From assembly GCA_013216015.1 (NCBI GenBank), contig JABSOI010000002.1, positions 25,622-89,621 of the forward strand: DNA of 64,000 nt, in the 5' to 3' direction. Below, piece by piece: positions 46,493 to 55,850 of the stretch. The notes under the pieces are model-generated. The model worked only from the letters and a program-made list of their open reading frames with translations. It ran no database searches and had not been told where the DNA came from. Source of the DNA: Alteromonadaceae bacterium (GTDB taxonomy: Bacteria > Pseudomonadota > Gammaproteobacteria > Enterobacterales > Alteromonadaceae). How positions within the stretch are numbered: position 1 is the first letter of the stretch; every line of letters starts with the position of its first letter. A program made the translations under genes and the position numbers.

Positions 46493-48985
46493 ATGACTGA
46501 AGATTTTTCGCAATATAACAAAATAATTAATCAGTTCCGCGGCCAGGTTTTAAAAAGTGATTTTGAAGCCAACTATGCTGCGGCGTCAAGCCATATGCCA
46601 AAAACAGAACGTTTTTTGTTGAAAATGGAGCTGAAACGTTTAGCCGTTACTTGTACGCGACTAATTGACCTGCGTGGTCATGTAGAGGGTGATTGCCGAC
46701 CGTATGAGCATGAAGAACGTATACACTACCTTGATGATCTGGCGATCAAAATATTTGAAGAAAGTTTTGAAGACCATGGTGCTTATACCTTTGGTGTCTA
46801 TGAAGCCGTGATGAATACTGAAAATAATTTTCGGGTAATGTATCAAAAAGAAAAGCTTAATTTAAAAGAATCCAGAATCTCTAAGAAGCCTGCACCAAGT
46901 AAAATTTTTGAAAAAACGCAATATCCAGCCCAATTTTATCAATTTGGTGATTATCATAATCGCACAGAAGAACGAATGAATTTCGCTCTTCCTATTAGAG
47001 TTACTTTAGACAATCATGATGTAATAGATGCAGTTAGCTCAGATATCAGTGTGAATGGTTGTAAGATTAGATTTCATGATTCAACAAAGCTAAGTATTGG
47101 TCAATTACTTCAACTTCGTTTTATTGGTTTTGAAGAAGAGTTCCAGTTTGATTCTGAGGATGGTTACAAATATCAAGTTTGTAATATACAACTAATGAAT
47201 GATATGCGGCTAGTCGGTTTATCACGGGTTATAAGTGATGAGGAAACATCCGATACCGATAGTTTTGAATTGTTTTTAAAAAGATATATCCAGGGAAATA
47301 AACGTCGTTATAAAGTAAATATGGATAATACTCTCAATGCAATTAAAGCGCGCAGTTTTGAGCAATTTGTATTACCCAAGATTAATGAATTGCCAGTGTT
47401 CATTGAAGATCATCAAGGGGATTTATTACCCAAATATGCATTGACTTGTAATAATAATCAGTCCATTTATCAATATTGGCAAGATGAAAAAAAGGATTCA
47501 ACGTTAAATTTTTTAGTCAATACAGACCGAATTAATAAATTAAAAAAACTGGCAGATAATGATCAATCTTTATTGGTTTATAGTTTCATTCATAAAAGTC
47601 AGGGCAAATCATTTTTTTATACAGCTGATGAAGAACAATTAAATGATGATCATGCCTTCTGTGAAGCGTTTTTAGGTTTTGCCGCAACTAAAGAAAGCTT
47701 TACCATCACAGATTTATCCTTAATTAAAACAGACCCAGATAAGGCTCATTCATCTTTAACGGTATCTCACTTTTTAAGTAAGCAGGAACAGTATATTAAT
47801 AACCCTTTAACTGAAGATGTTAAATTATTATTGAATAACTTGCCTTATATTATCGTTGCAAGTGACATTGGTACAGAAGGTTTGAAGAACGATTATCAAC
47901 GGTTAACCTTCGAAAATAAATACACGCGAAAGTTAAAAACTTTTGGTCATAAACGACTTGTTAATCCTCCTGTGGTAAATGAAATTGGCATTAATTATAA
48001 AAACCAAAGAGCGGAACCCCGATTTAGGTATATGACCGAGCTTCATGTTGAAGTTGAGGATGTTAAGTGGGCAGGTAAAACTGTAGATTTTTCTGCTTCG
48101 GGTTTGCAAGTTGAGTTAAGTAAAGCTGCAATTTTAATTAAAGGTGATATTGTAAGTTTAAGCTTTCCACTGCTACAAAAAGTCACTACTTCATTTAATT
48201 TAAGAAAACTGTTATATGAAGTGATTAAAATAAACAAGAAAAAAACAATCATTAATTTACGTGTTTTTGTAGAAAAACATCAACATATTGGGCGAGCCTT
48301 TTTTAAGAGCCTGATAGAAAAAAATATAGATAAACTAACACCTGACGAATATTCTTTAATGATCCCTGGTTTATCTAAGGGACTGAGAAACATATACAGT
48401 GGTAGTTTAACCGTACCTGCAATAGTGGTACAAATCAGTGGTAGTCGTTATAAAATGGATGCAGTAGTTGGCAGTGCTGAATATGGTGATTTTCTGCCTT
48501 ATATGCGTAATTTAAGTGATAACAAGAAATACTATAACTTGTATCCTTTGTTAAAGAATCCTGAGGTTTTCAACTTAATAACTTCAACGCTGAAAAAAAT
48601 GCAAGCTTGTGATTCTCCAATTACCGAAGTTTTATATATTTCGATTAGGTCTAAACATAAAAGTATAGAAAAATCGGTGGTCACTAAACTTGAAAGCGAG
48701 TTTGATTCTTTTAATCTTAAAAAAGAGTTCATTAACCATGCCCTGCAACGAGGTGTGTTCTTTTGTATTCAAATTAAATTATCACGAAGTGATGTGCCTG
48801 ATATGGATTATCTAAATCCTGAATTAAGCTATATAAGCTCTTACGCCATGCATCGCGGTAAACAAATTGAGCAGGACATCTGGAGTGTTGCCGGCATTAT
48901 TCAAATATTTGATATAACCCATGAAGCACTCGTGCGCAGCAATATTATTCCTGATATTGAAGATCAAGAGTTAATGATAGGGTAA
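46493..48985 (+). CDS. Large protein with two PilZ (c-di-GMP-binding) domains
   Basis: An 830-aa protein. The N-terminal helical region leads to a first PilZ domain near residue 160 (RTEERMNFALPIRV ... DISVNGCKIRF) and a second near residue 507 (RAEPRFRYMTELHV ... DFSASGLQVEL). Both show the RxxxR and [DN]xSxxG motifs for c-di-GMP, with the second domain's first motif reading RAEPR. The rest has no recognised domain, but this long double-PilZ architecture is common in Shewanella/Colwellia between radA and serB. It likely links c-di-GMP to motility or pili; the nearby pilus cluster fits, but that is inference. Confidence 0.8.
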   Translation: MTEDFSQYNKIINQFRGQVLKSDFEANYAAASSHMPKTERFLLKMELKRLAVTCTRLIDLRGHVEGDCRPYEHEERIHYLDDLAIKIFEESFEDHGAYTFGVYEAVMNTENNFRVMYQKEKLNLKESRISKKPAPSKIFEKTQYPAQFYQFGDYHNRTEERMNFALPIRVTLDNHDVIDAVSSDISVNGCKIRFHDSTKLSIGQLLQLRFIGFEEEFQFDSEDGYKYQVCNIQLMNDMRLVGLSRVISDEETSDTDSFELFLKRYIQGNKRRYKVNMDNTLNAIKARSFEQFVLPKINELPVFIEDHQGDLLPKYALTCNNNQSIYQYWQDEKKDSTLNFLVNTDRINKLKKLADNDQSLLVYSFIHKSQGKSFFYTADEEQLNDDHAFCEAFLGFAATKESFTITDLSLIKTDPDKAHSSLTVSHFLSKQEQYINNPLTEDVKLLLNNLPYIIVASDIGTEGLKNDYQRLTFENKYTRKLKTFGHKRLVNPPVVNEIGINYKNQRAEPRFRYMTELHVEVEDVKWAGKTVDFSASGLQVELSKAAILIKGDIVSLSFPLLQKVTTSFNLRKLLYEVIKINKKKTIINLRVFVEKHQHIGRAFFKSLIEKNIDKLTPDEYSLMIPGLSKGLRNIYSGSLTVPAIVVQISGSRYKMDAVVGSAEYGDFLPYMRNLSDNKKYYNLYPLLKNPEVFNLITSTLKKMQACDSPITEVLYISIRSKHKSIEKSVVTKLESEFDSFNLKKEFINHALQRGVFFCIQIKLSRSDVPDMDYLNPELSYISSYAMHRGKQIEQDIWSVAGIIQIFDITHEALVRSNIIPDIEDQELMIG

Positions 48986-49033
48986 TAGTTTTGGCTTTCA
49001 TTAACTCTTTTTTATTTATACCTAAACCAGTTG

Positions 49034-50095
49034 TTAAGCTAACCAGTGTAATAAGCAATCTAAACCCGCTTCATTGATACTGCTGTCAGCTTGTTTCAAT
49101 ACGATAGGTTTAGCATGAAAAGCAACGCCTAAGTGAGCGGCAGCCATCATTTTTAAATCATTTGCTCCATCTCCCATAGCAACGCTTTGTTGATGGGGAA
49201 TGTTAAAATTCTGGCACATTTTCTTTAATGATTGAGCTTTGACTTCGGCATCGACCACATCTCCAAGAACTTTACCGGTTAGTTTCCCTGATTTTATCTC
49301 TAAAGTATTAGCATAAGCGGCATCTAACTGAAGAGCTTCTTTAAGGTGGTCAGCGAAATAAGTGAATCCGCCTGAGGCTATAGCGATGCGCCACTGATAT
49401 TTCTTCAGTTCAGCTATTAATGTTTTCAGGCCATTCATCAAAGGAAGTTTTTTTGCAACGTCTGCAAGAATTTTCTCAGGGGCGTCAGCAAGTTTAGCGA
49501 CTCTTTGATGTAAACTTTGTGCAAAATCAAGCTCGCCCTGCATAGCTAATTCTGTAATAGCTGCCACTTCTTCACCAACGCCAGCTAAAACTGCTATTTC
49601 ATCAATACACTCAATTTCAATGGCAGTAGAATCCATATCCATTACTAATACACCTGGCTGGCTTAATTTAGCTGGGTCACATAGCAAGGCTGCTTCAATT
49701 CTGTGTTGCAGGGTAAAACTGACTAATAATTCTCTGGCATGGTTTAGATCATCACAATCAACTGCCAGTCGATAGCTGATCAGTTTGTTTCTGTGATTAA
49801 TTGCAGTAATTGCCAAAAGGTTTAACTGGCACTGTAGAACTAGTGTTATCAATAGTTTGATGGTTATGCCACTAAATACTACCAGTTCAATTTTACTGCT
49901 TTTTACGGGTTCAATGTTTAAGGTTGTAGTCGAGGGTAAACTTATACAAGTACAAGCAGAATCAATTTGTAAATTTATTTCATTAAGCTGGCAAATGAGT
50001 GGAAAAATATCAGCTTTCTGGTCTGGAGAAATACATTGCTCAAGCGTAAGTTCCTGAATTTGATTTATCGGTAATAATTGTACTGCAGTCGGCAC
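49034..50095 (-). CDS. serB: Phosphoserine phosphatase
   Basis: A 353-aa HAD phosphatase for the last step of serine synthesis. Motif I is VLVMDMDSTAIEIECIDEIA (nucleophile Asp near residue 154), motif II in IAIASGGFTYFAD, and motif III GDGANDLKMMAAAHLGVAF. The N-terminal 140 residues form the ACT-like regulatory part common in the Gammaproteobacteria. Divergent from the AhpA/YtjB-family gene, as serB and smp are in E. coli. Confidence 0.95.
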   Translation of the reverse strand: MPTAVQLLPINQIQELTLEQCISPDQKADIFPLICQLNEINLQIDSACTCISLPSTTTLNIEPVKSSKIELVVFSGITIKLLITLVLQCQLNLLAITAINHRNKLISYRLAVDCDDLNHARELLVSFTLQHRIEAALLCDPAKLSQPGVLVMDMDSTAIEIECIDEIAVLAGVGEEVAAITELAMQGELDFAQSLHQRVAKLADAPEKILADVAKKLPLMNGLKTLIAELKKYQWRIAIASGGFTYFADHLKEALQLDAAYANTLEIKSGKLTGKVLGDVVDAEVKAQSLKKMCQNFNIPHQQSVAMGDGANDLKMMAAAHLGVAFHAKPIVLKQADSSINEAGLDCLLHWLA

Positions 50096-50263
50096 GTTTA
50101 ATTCCTGTTTTCGTTAATTTTGATCAAGCATAAAGATCCTTGTTAATACCGTTGGTAGAACCAGGAAATTTAACTTTGATTTACATAAACTTGATATTGG
50201 CATTTAAAAAAAACCAATAACAATCTATAGTATAGCTAGAGCCATTTAACCTTATAGCACTAT

Positions 50264-50866
50264 ATGAAGCAATCTGAATTGCCTTTATACCCTAAACACA
50301 CGTCGATTTATAATACTATTCTGCAATTAGCTATAGCTATTGTGTTTATTGTGATTTTGACCATGTTATGGGTATCCAATTATCAGCAAGATCAAACAAG
50401 GGTAGAGCAGCATTTCTCTGATGTTGGCCACCAATATTTAGCGCAAGCTTCGGCTGGTGTTAAAGTTTTTTTGCATGAAGATAACAATAAAGGGTTGCAA
50501 CAATATATAAATGATTTATCAGGTCAAGATATAATAAATGACATTGTTTTTTATGATAAAAGCGGTCAAATTGTTGTAAGTTCCAAAAACTTGGAAAGTG
50601 TAAATGATCTCTATGGAATATCGCTTAATAAAATAAATAGAAGTGCAGAGTTAACCGCTTTTATTCAAGAAGTAAGAACAGATAATTTAAAAGGTTATTT
50701 ACGAATAACGATTGAAAAAAACAGAGTAATTCAAAACCTTATGGCAGCAAAGGAAGAGCATCAGCAGTTAATTCGTTTGGTGTTGAGCCTGGCTGGGTTT
50801 GGTTTTTTATTAACGCTTGGCCTCAATCGGTTTAATCGGCGAAGTGGTCGACTGAAACAAACTTAA
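50264..50866 (+). CDS. AhpA/YtjB (Smp) family membrane protein
   Basis: A 200-aa inner-membrane protein: TM1 at residues about 20-42 (TILQLAIAIVFIVILTMLWV), a periplasmic domain of about 115 residues (DIVFYDKSGQIVVSS), and TM2 near the C terminus (LVLSLAGFGFLLTLGL) with a short basic tail. Position divergent from serB matches E. coli smp/ytjB. The function is unknown (Smp was named as a hydrophobic membrane protein; AhpA in Pseudomonas). Confidence 0.8.
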   Translation: MKQSELPLYPKHTSIYNTILQLAIAIVFIVILTMLWVSNYQQDQTRVEQHFSDVGHQYLAQASAGVKVFLHEDNNKGLQQYINDLSGQDIINDIVFYDKSGQIVVSSKNLESVNDLYGISLNKINRSAELTAFIQEVRTDNLKGYLRITIEKNRVIQNLMAAKEEHQQLIRLVLSLAGFGFLLTLGLNRFNRRSGRLKQT

Positions 50867-50894
50867 TTTTTTGATTTGGCACTATTTAGCATTG

Positions 50895-51731
50895 TTATCT
50901 GGTATTAGTGAAGAATAAATCTTGGATGTTATTTTCTATTTGCTCTGCAATTTTCTCCGGAGTTTCTTCTCGTATTTGTGTTAAACACTGAAATACATTA
51001 ATTAATTTTAATGGAGAATTTGCCTCACCCTGAAAATTAGCAAGTGGCATGGCGGGGGCATCTGTTTCAAGCAGTAAACTAGTTAATGGCACTCGTTTTA
51101 TTGCATTAATTGTTTTACTCGCCCGCGAATAGGTTATTGTTCCGCCAACACCTAGCTTAAATCCCAGCTCTATATAACTTTTAGCTTGTTGATAACTCCC
51201 GGAAAAGGCGTGAATTACACCTTTTTTTCCAAGTTTAATTTGCTTGAGCAGTGGCATAATTAAATGGTGCGATTGACGATGATGGATAATCACCGGAAGA
51301 TGATGTTCCTTAGCTAAATGTAATTGATAACTAAAAAAATCCTGCTGCTGCTTCAAGTTCTCCTGTTGTTTAGCGATAACATTATCTATACCGGTTTCAC
51401 CTATGGCAATTATGTTATGGCGTTGTTTGGTCACTTGCTCTGAGAGGTTTTGTAAATGGCTTTCATTTAACGCTTTCAAGAACCAGGGATGGATACCTAA
51501 GCATGGATAAATCAGACAATTTTTAGTTCCTTGTGCTGATTCTTCATTGTGTTTTTTTTGAATATTCAACTTGTTTTTGGAAAGGTTTAATACTTTATCC
51601 CAATTATCAGGGCTAATGGAAGGAACGATAATTCTGTGAATGCCAGTGTGCTGACATTGGCCAAGTAATTGGCTGTAAGTGGATGAAAACTCGTCAAAAT
51701 CGAGATGGCAATGACTGTCAGTGAAACGCAT
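50895..51731 (-). CDS. TatD family DNase (YjjV-like)
   Basis: A 278-aa TIM-barrel metal-dependent nuclease. Metal ligands: TDSHCHLDFDEF (HxH at residues 6-8), GETGIDN, HLPVIIHHRQSH, VIHAFSGS and LLLETDAPAM. Length and the LTQIREETPEKIAEQIENNIQDLF tail match the E. coli YjjV branch, which lies in the same neighbourhood as serB. It probably trims DNA or removes D-Tyr from tRNA-like substrates; the exact role is unproven. Confidence 0.92.
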   Translation of the reverse strand: MRFTDSHCHLDFDEFSSTYSQLLGQCQHTGIHRIIVPSISPDNWDKVLNLSKNKLNIQKKHNEESAQGTKNCLIYPCLGIHPWFLKALNESHLQNLSEQVTKQRHNIIAIGETGIDNVIAKQQENLKQQQDFFSYQLHLAKEHHLPVIIHHRQSHHLIMPLLKQIKLGKKGVIHAFSGSYQQAKSYIELGFKLGVGGTITYSRASKTINAIKRVPLTSLLLETDAPAMPLANFQGEANSPLKLINVFQCLTQIREETPEKIAEQIENNIQDLFFTNTR

Positions 51732-51844
51732 GAATGCAATACCTTAGTAAATGCCTGAGCAAAATCGTCTGATTATGAATTATACCAACTGTACTAATTA
51801 ATGGGAATTAATCAGCGAAAAATTTATTAGTCCGAGCTTAAGGT

Positions 51845-52145
51845 TAAAACCCCCGTCTTTAGACGGGAAGCTTTAAGCTAGCGGTGTGTTCTTATGGTTT
51901 TATGCCATCTTGTATAGGAAAATACTGACTTTGAGGTGTTGAGGTGAATAAAATGATAATAGTAAATAAGCTATTTTTCGTGCCACTTTGGTGATTGACC
52001 AATTAAGATAATCACAGAACGTTTGGCACATTACTTTAAGTAAAATCAAATGGCAATGTGGATATTGATTGATCGGCTTTAGCCGAAAGGCTGGACTTTC
52101 AGTCCGCAGGTTTTAACCCACCGTCTTTAGACGGTGGTTGATTAT
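51845..52145. mobile_element. IS200/IS605-type end remnant without transposase
   Basis: The left end has the hairpin CCCGTC-TTTA-GACGGG (51852-51867). The right end has GGC-TTTA-GCC (52075), GGACT-TTC-AGTCC, and CCACCGTC-TTTA-GACGGTGG (52118-52137), preceded by AGTCCGCAGGTTTTAA, the typical layout of an IS605/TnpB right end. About 300 bp lies between outer ends and no tnpA or tnpB frame survives, so this is a decayed or palindrome-associated mini-element. The right end resembles the scaffold region of a TnpB guide RNA (inference). Confidence 0.75.
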
Positions 52146-52215
52146 TTAATTTAGTAGTATTTAACCCAGCAGTATTTACCTGAGGAGTATTTAATTAAAC
52201 AATATTTAATTAAGT
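52141..52215 (-). repeat. Five 15-bp units starting on the stop codon of a 52-aa gene
   Basis: On the minus strand: ACTTAATTAAATATT, GTTTAATTAAATACT, CCTCAGGTAAATACT, GCTGGGTTAAATACT, ACTAAATTAAATAAT. The TAA of the first unit (52210-52212) is the gene's stop codon. The array ends at the IS200/IS605 right end. Confidence 0.82.
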
Positions 52216-52368
52216 CATACATTCAGCTTTTTCAAAAGCAATTGAATGAATACCGACTAATAGTTGGCGACAAAGTTTTTGATATTCAGCTAATTCAGAT
52301 TGGTTGATTGAATTGTCCAGTAATTTCTCCAGTAATGTGTTAAATCGCTTAAGGTGCTTAATATTCAT
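52210..52368 (-). CDS. Small hypothetical protein (52 aa)
   Basis: A short frame beginning MNIKHLKRFNTLLEKLLDNS and ending SIAFEKAECMT, predicted alpha-helical, with a good ribosome site (AAGGA, eight bases before ATG). The charge pattern (KHLKRF, EKLL, EKAE) and leucine heptads suggest an amphipathic or coiled-coil helix. Nothing recognised by family. It lies beside an IS200/IS605 remnant and its stop begins a 15-bp array. Real translation is supported mainly by the ribosome site. Confidence 0.6.
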   Translation of the reverse strand: MNIKHLKRFNTLLEKLLDNSINQSELAEYQKLCRQLLVGIHSIAFEKAECMT

Positions 52369-52590
52369 AACTAATTCCTTTTTATTTTTATTAGTAGTAT
52401 TAGTATTTTGTTTGTTAAAATATTGTTAATAAAATAATTCAAGCCAGAGAGTACTAAATTTAACCACATAGTCAAGTTATTTGGGTACATAATAATAGGG
52501 ATAATTAACGGATTATTTACAAATGGTTCAAATCTCTAGCAACCAATCTGTATCAGTATCAGTGTTTTTTTATCTTAGTTGACAAATCAA

Positions 52591-52623
52591 ACGGACTAAT
52601 TAATTGAATAATAATTAGTCCGT
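52591..52623. other. Perfect 12-bp inverted repeat
   Basis: ACGGACTAATTA and TAATTAGTCCGT flank nine bases. There is no T run, so it may be a mobile-element end or a hairpin RNA downstream of the DUF3604 remnant. Confidence 0.5.
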
Positions 52624-52633
52624 TAGGGGATAC

Positions 52634-53450
52634 TTATGGGATTCTACTACTTATTTTTTGAAAGGTTGAACCAAGCTTGTAGGTTGAACACCAGATTGGT
52701 GTATTTATTTCTAAAACACGGGCATTATAAAACGCAGCTTGCGTAGGTACATAATCTGGATCTTCCTATGTGGTTGAAAGTTCTGTACTTCCTACTGTAT
52801 TGGTATATACCCGTTACCTTTCAAAATGCGGGAATTTGAGGTGAATTAAAAAGCATAGTTACAAGACGCTGATTCGCCGGATAAGTTATTCTTATTTAAG
52901 ATTCAGCAACGCAGTAAATATGTTTTTTAAACGAATCAAAACCTGCATTTTGAATGGTGATGGGTATAGGTAGCCTGTGCTACATTTACGGTATTTTCTA
53001 GCGATGCGAGTAAACCATCAGCAAAGGCACGTTTTTCGGGGTCTGCCCAAACAACATTATATATTCTCTCTTCTACAGTATCATCGTCCTTCAACCAGCC
53101 TTTAATTATTTGAATACGGTCAAGGTTGGCAGAGTCACTGCCTCGCATAGCCATGACTAAAAACTTGGGTGTGGTCGTGGCGTCAACATCTATTGGTGTG
53201 AGATCACCGCCCATAGGTACACCTTGTTCATAGGCCGTAGCAATGCCATTCTCCTGAGTATGCAAATCAGCGGGGAAAATCCCATCCGCCAAATAAACGT
53301 ACGGTAATACGGGTACCACTGGAGGCAAAAGTTTCTTTATTATAAATACCATCCCAGATTTCATCACGGGTATTTTCCGGAGCCCAGACACCTGTAATAG
53401 CACTGAGTATAGTATTTCTTGCTGTAGAGATAGGCTAAACATCAAAAAGA
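52634..53450 (-). pseudogene. DUF3604 gene remnant split by a mobile repeat
   Basis: The C-terminal part of a DUF3604 protein in pieces. Reading on the minus strand: VWAPENTRDEIWDGIYNKE and GTRITVRLFGGWDF, then one extra C in a CCCC run shifts the frame to FPADLHTQENG, MGGDL, NLDRIQIIKGW and NVAQATYT. A 159-bp repeat interrupts here. Beyond it the code resumes as NTVGSTELSTT, an in-frame TAG where Trp is expected, EDPDYVPTQAAFYNARVLEINTP, and a short aberrant end. Frameshift, insertion, nonsense and loss of the N terminus show it is dead. Confidence 0.85.
52808..52966. mobile_element. TACCCG inverted-repeat mini-element inserted in the DUF3604 remnant (159 bp)
   Basis: Ends TACCCGTTACCTTTCAAAATGCGGG and CCTGCATTTTGAATGGTGATGGGTA are inverted repeats; flanks are TA (52806-52807 and 52967-52968). 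Removing the element and one TA restores the frame GCT ACC TAT ACC AAT ACA GTA GGA, coding ATYTNTVG as expected for DUF3604. No transposase: a non-autonomous element with a TA target, as moved by IS630/Tc1-mariner-type enzymes (inference). Confidence 0.88.
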
Positions 53451-53746
53451 GTCGTTCAGTTACCGGTATCCCGTTGTTGTATCAGTTTTTTTTGGTTTGT
53501 TCCATGGTTTTGGTTTTACTGCTGTATTGAGTCAGATCGGCTTACCTAAAAGTGAAAGTCTCACCGCATTGGTATGTTTTAATCTTGGGGTCAGGTAGGT
53601 CAGTTACTATTTATTGCAAGATTATAAGTCGCTTTAAAGGTTTTCAAATAATCAAAATGCCAGAATTTCGATGGCAAAAAAGCAGCAGTTATATCATAAG
53701 CAGCTTGGCGTTTATGTGGCTGATTGAGCGGACTTTGGTCTTTTAA
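53445..53746 (+). pseudogene. HupE/UreJ-family gene remnant
   Basis: The frame SYRYPVVVSVFFGLFHGFG, then FTAVLSQIGLPKSESLTALV and CFNLGV, matches the metal-transporter-like HupE/UreJ core (GLxHGFGFA ... FNLGVE), then hits TAG after GVR. A second frame resumes with SSYIISSLAFMWLIERT, the last TM region. The N terminus is missing. It abuts the DUF3604 remnant head to head; intact hupE and DUF3604 genes are often neighbours in marine bacteria, so a single deletion probably removed both 5' ends. Confidence 0.75.
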
Positions 53747-53889
53747 TATCTGAGGTTGTCAGCGCTATATAGCCGTTAAAAAGAATCAAGTGAATGAATC
53801 AAGCCAGTTGTATGAAGAAAACAGTTTGTTACGGATAACTTTCTGTTTTTTTACAACGCTGACTTGATTATTCAGGTTTTTTTATGAGA

Positions 53890-55644
53890 TCACATACGTT
53901 CCATAACTTCAATACCAAGAATGTCCAGACCACTTTTCAGCGTTAAGGAAATGAGTTGACACAAAGCTAAACGTGAATGTTTAACATCTTCATCTATACC
54001 GTCTTTTAATATTGGGCAAGCTTCATAAAAGCTCATATATAAGCTGGCGAGTTCATAAAGGTAATTACACAATAAATTAGGCGTGCATTCACTTATCACT
54101 GCATCAATAACGTCTTCCAGCTGTAGTATTTTCAGTGCCAACGCCTTTTCTTGCGGCTCAATTATTTTAATTGAAGTTGCGATATTTATTTGCGTGGTGC
54201 TTGCTTTTTCAACATTTGCTTTAGAAAATATGCTTTGAATACGAGAATATGCGTATTGTAAATAAGGGGCTGTAGCTCCTTCGAAGCTAAGCATAGTTTT
54301 CCAGTTAAAAATGTAATCGCTGGTGCGGTTTTTCGATAAATCAGCAAATTTAACGGCACCAATACCAACTTTACATGCAATTTCGTTAAGTTTATCTTCA
54401 CTGTAATCGGGATTTTTCTCACGAATAACTTCACTAGCACGTGTTACAGCTTCATCAAGCAATTCGGCAAGTTTAATTGTGCCGCCAGTTCTGGTTTTAA
54501 ATGGTTTGCCATCGTTGCCCATCATCATTCCAAACGGACAATGATCATAGCCGACAGTATCGGGTAAAAATCCAGCTTTACGCGCAACTATTTCAACTTG
54601 TTTGAAATGTAAAGATTGACGGGCATCGGTGAATATAATGATACGATCTGCTTTTAATTTTCCGCTTCTGTAGCGACAGGCAGACAAATCTGTGGTTGCG
54701 TATAAATATCCGCCACCTGATTTTTGCACAATAAAGACAGAAGGATCACCGTCTTTATTTGCCATTTCTTCAATAAAAACGACTTTAGCACCCTGATCTT
54801 CAACCGCTATTTCCTGTGCCATCAATTCATCGATAACTTTTGATAAGTCATGATTGTAAGAACTTTCACCCATAATATCTTTACGGGTCAATGTAACATT
54901 TAGTTTAGTGTATATTTCTTCACTGTGAGCGATAGAAATATCAATAAACTGTTGCCACAACTTTGCACAGTCTGTGTCACCACTTTGTAATTTCACAACA
55001 TAATCACGAGCTCTGTCTGCAAAGCCTTCTTCATTATCAAAGCGAACTTTGGCTTCACGATAGAAATTTTCTAAATCAGCTAAAGCGGTTTCAGCAACTT
55101 CCTGGCCTAGCAACTTATCACTTAAATGAGCGATCAACATGCCAAATTGTGTGCCCCAGTCACCCATATGATTTTGACGTATTACTTTATTACCACGAAA
55201 TTCCAGCGCACCTACCACAGCATCACCAATAATGGTGGAACGTAAATGGCCTACGTGCATTTCTTTAGCAAGATTAGGGGCTGAATAATCAACAACTACG
55301 TTTTGCGGTGTTTCTTGTTGAGTAACACCAAGCTTTTTATCTTCACCAATATTGTGAAGTTGTGCAGCAAGCCAGGTTGGATCTAAATGAATATTAATAA
55401 AGCCAGGACCCGCTAATTCTATTTTGCTGGCAATGCCGGACAAGTCCAGTTGTTCAACAACTTTAAGGGCCAATTCGCGAGGATTAGTTTTTAGTTTCTT
55501 AGCTGCGCCCATTACGCCATTAGCCTGATAATCACCAAACTGTGGTCGGCTTGAAATACTTAATGCTGGATTAGTATCTTCAGGCAAACCTGCCGCGACC
55601 ATGGCTGTTATTACTTTATCGGCTAACAATTGACGAATATTCAT
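53890..55644 (-). CDS. argS: Arginyl-tRNA synthetase
   Basis: A 584-aa class I synthetase. The N-terminal additional domain ends near residue 115, the HIGH motif is [19 protein letters not shown] (about residue 128), the active site includes [14 protein letters not shown], and there is a DALR C-terminal anticodon domain ([13 protein letters not shown] ... [21 protein letters not shown]). KMSKS is replaced, as usual for ArgS, by FKTRTGG. Full length, single gene. Confidence 0.96.
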   Translation of the reverse strand: MNIRQLLADKVITAMVAAGLPEDTNPALSISSRPQFGDYQANGVMGAAKKLKTNPRELALKVVEQLDLSGIASKIELAGPGFINIHLDPTWLAAQLHNIGEDKKLGVTQQETPQNVVVDYSAPNLAKEMHVGHLRSTIIGDAVVGALEFRGNKVIRQNHMGDWGTQFGMLIAHLSDKLLGQEVAETALADLENFYREAKVRFDNEEGFADRARDYVVKLQSGDTDCAKLWQQFIDISIAHSEEIYTKLNVTLTRKDIMGESSYNHDLSKVIDELMAQEIAVEDQGAKVVFIEEMANKDGDPSVFIVQKSGGGYLYATTDLSACRYRSGKLKADRIIIFTDARQSLHFKQVEIVARKAGFLPDTVGYDHCPFGMMMGNDGKPFKTRTGGTIKLAELLDEAVTRASEVIREKNPDYSEDKLNEIACKVGIGAVKFADLSKNRTSDYIFNWKTMLSFEGATAPYLQYAYSRIQSIFSKANVEKASTTQINIATSIKIIEPQEKALALKILQLEDVIDAVISECTPNLLCNYLYELASLYMSFYEACPILKDGIDEDVKHSRLALCQLISLTLKSGLDILGIEVMERM

Positions 55645-55850
55645 TTATATTTCTCTGTTAAAATATGTTTTGACTAAAATTTATAAATTGTTTTAACTAT
55701 CAAAACTTACCTTAATATAAATATTATAGGGCAAAGCAGATAGGTTTTTAGCAAGGCATTTATCATTGGTTATTGGGACATTTAGTAAACTAAACTCCCC
55801 AATAAACAATGATAAATAACGCAGATAAAAATTTATCTGCTTAGCCCAAT

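Noticed and set aside
52141..52215. CRISPR-like array
   Set aside because: 15-bp degenerate head-to-tail units without unique spacers and no cas genes nearby.
54963..55232. 89-codon plus-strand frame in argS
   Set aside because: Antisense to the conserved HVGH region of argS.
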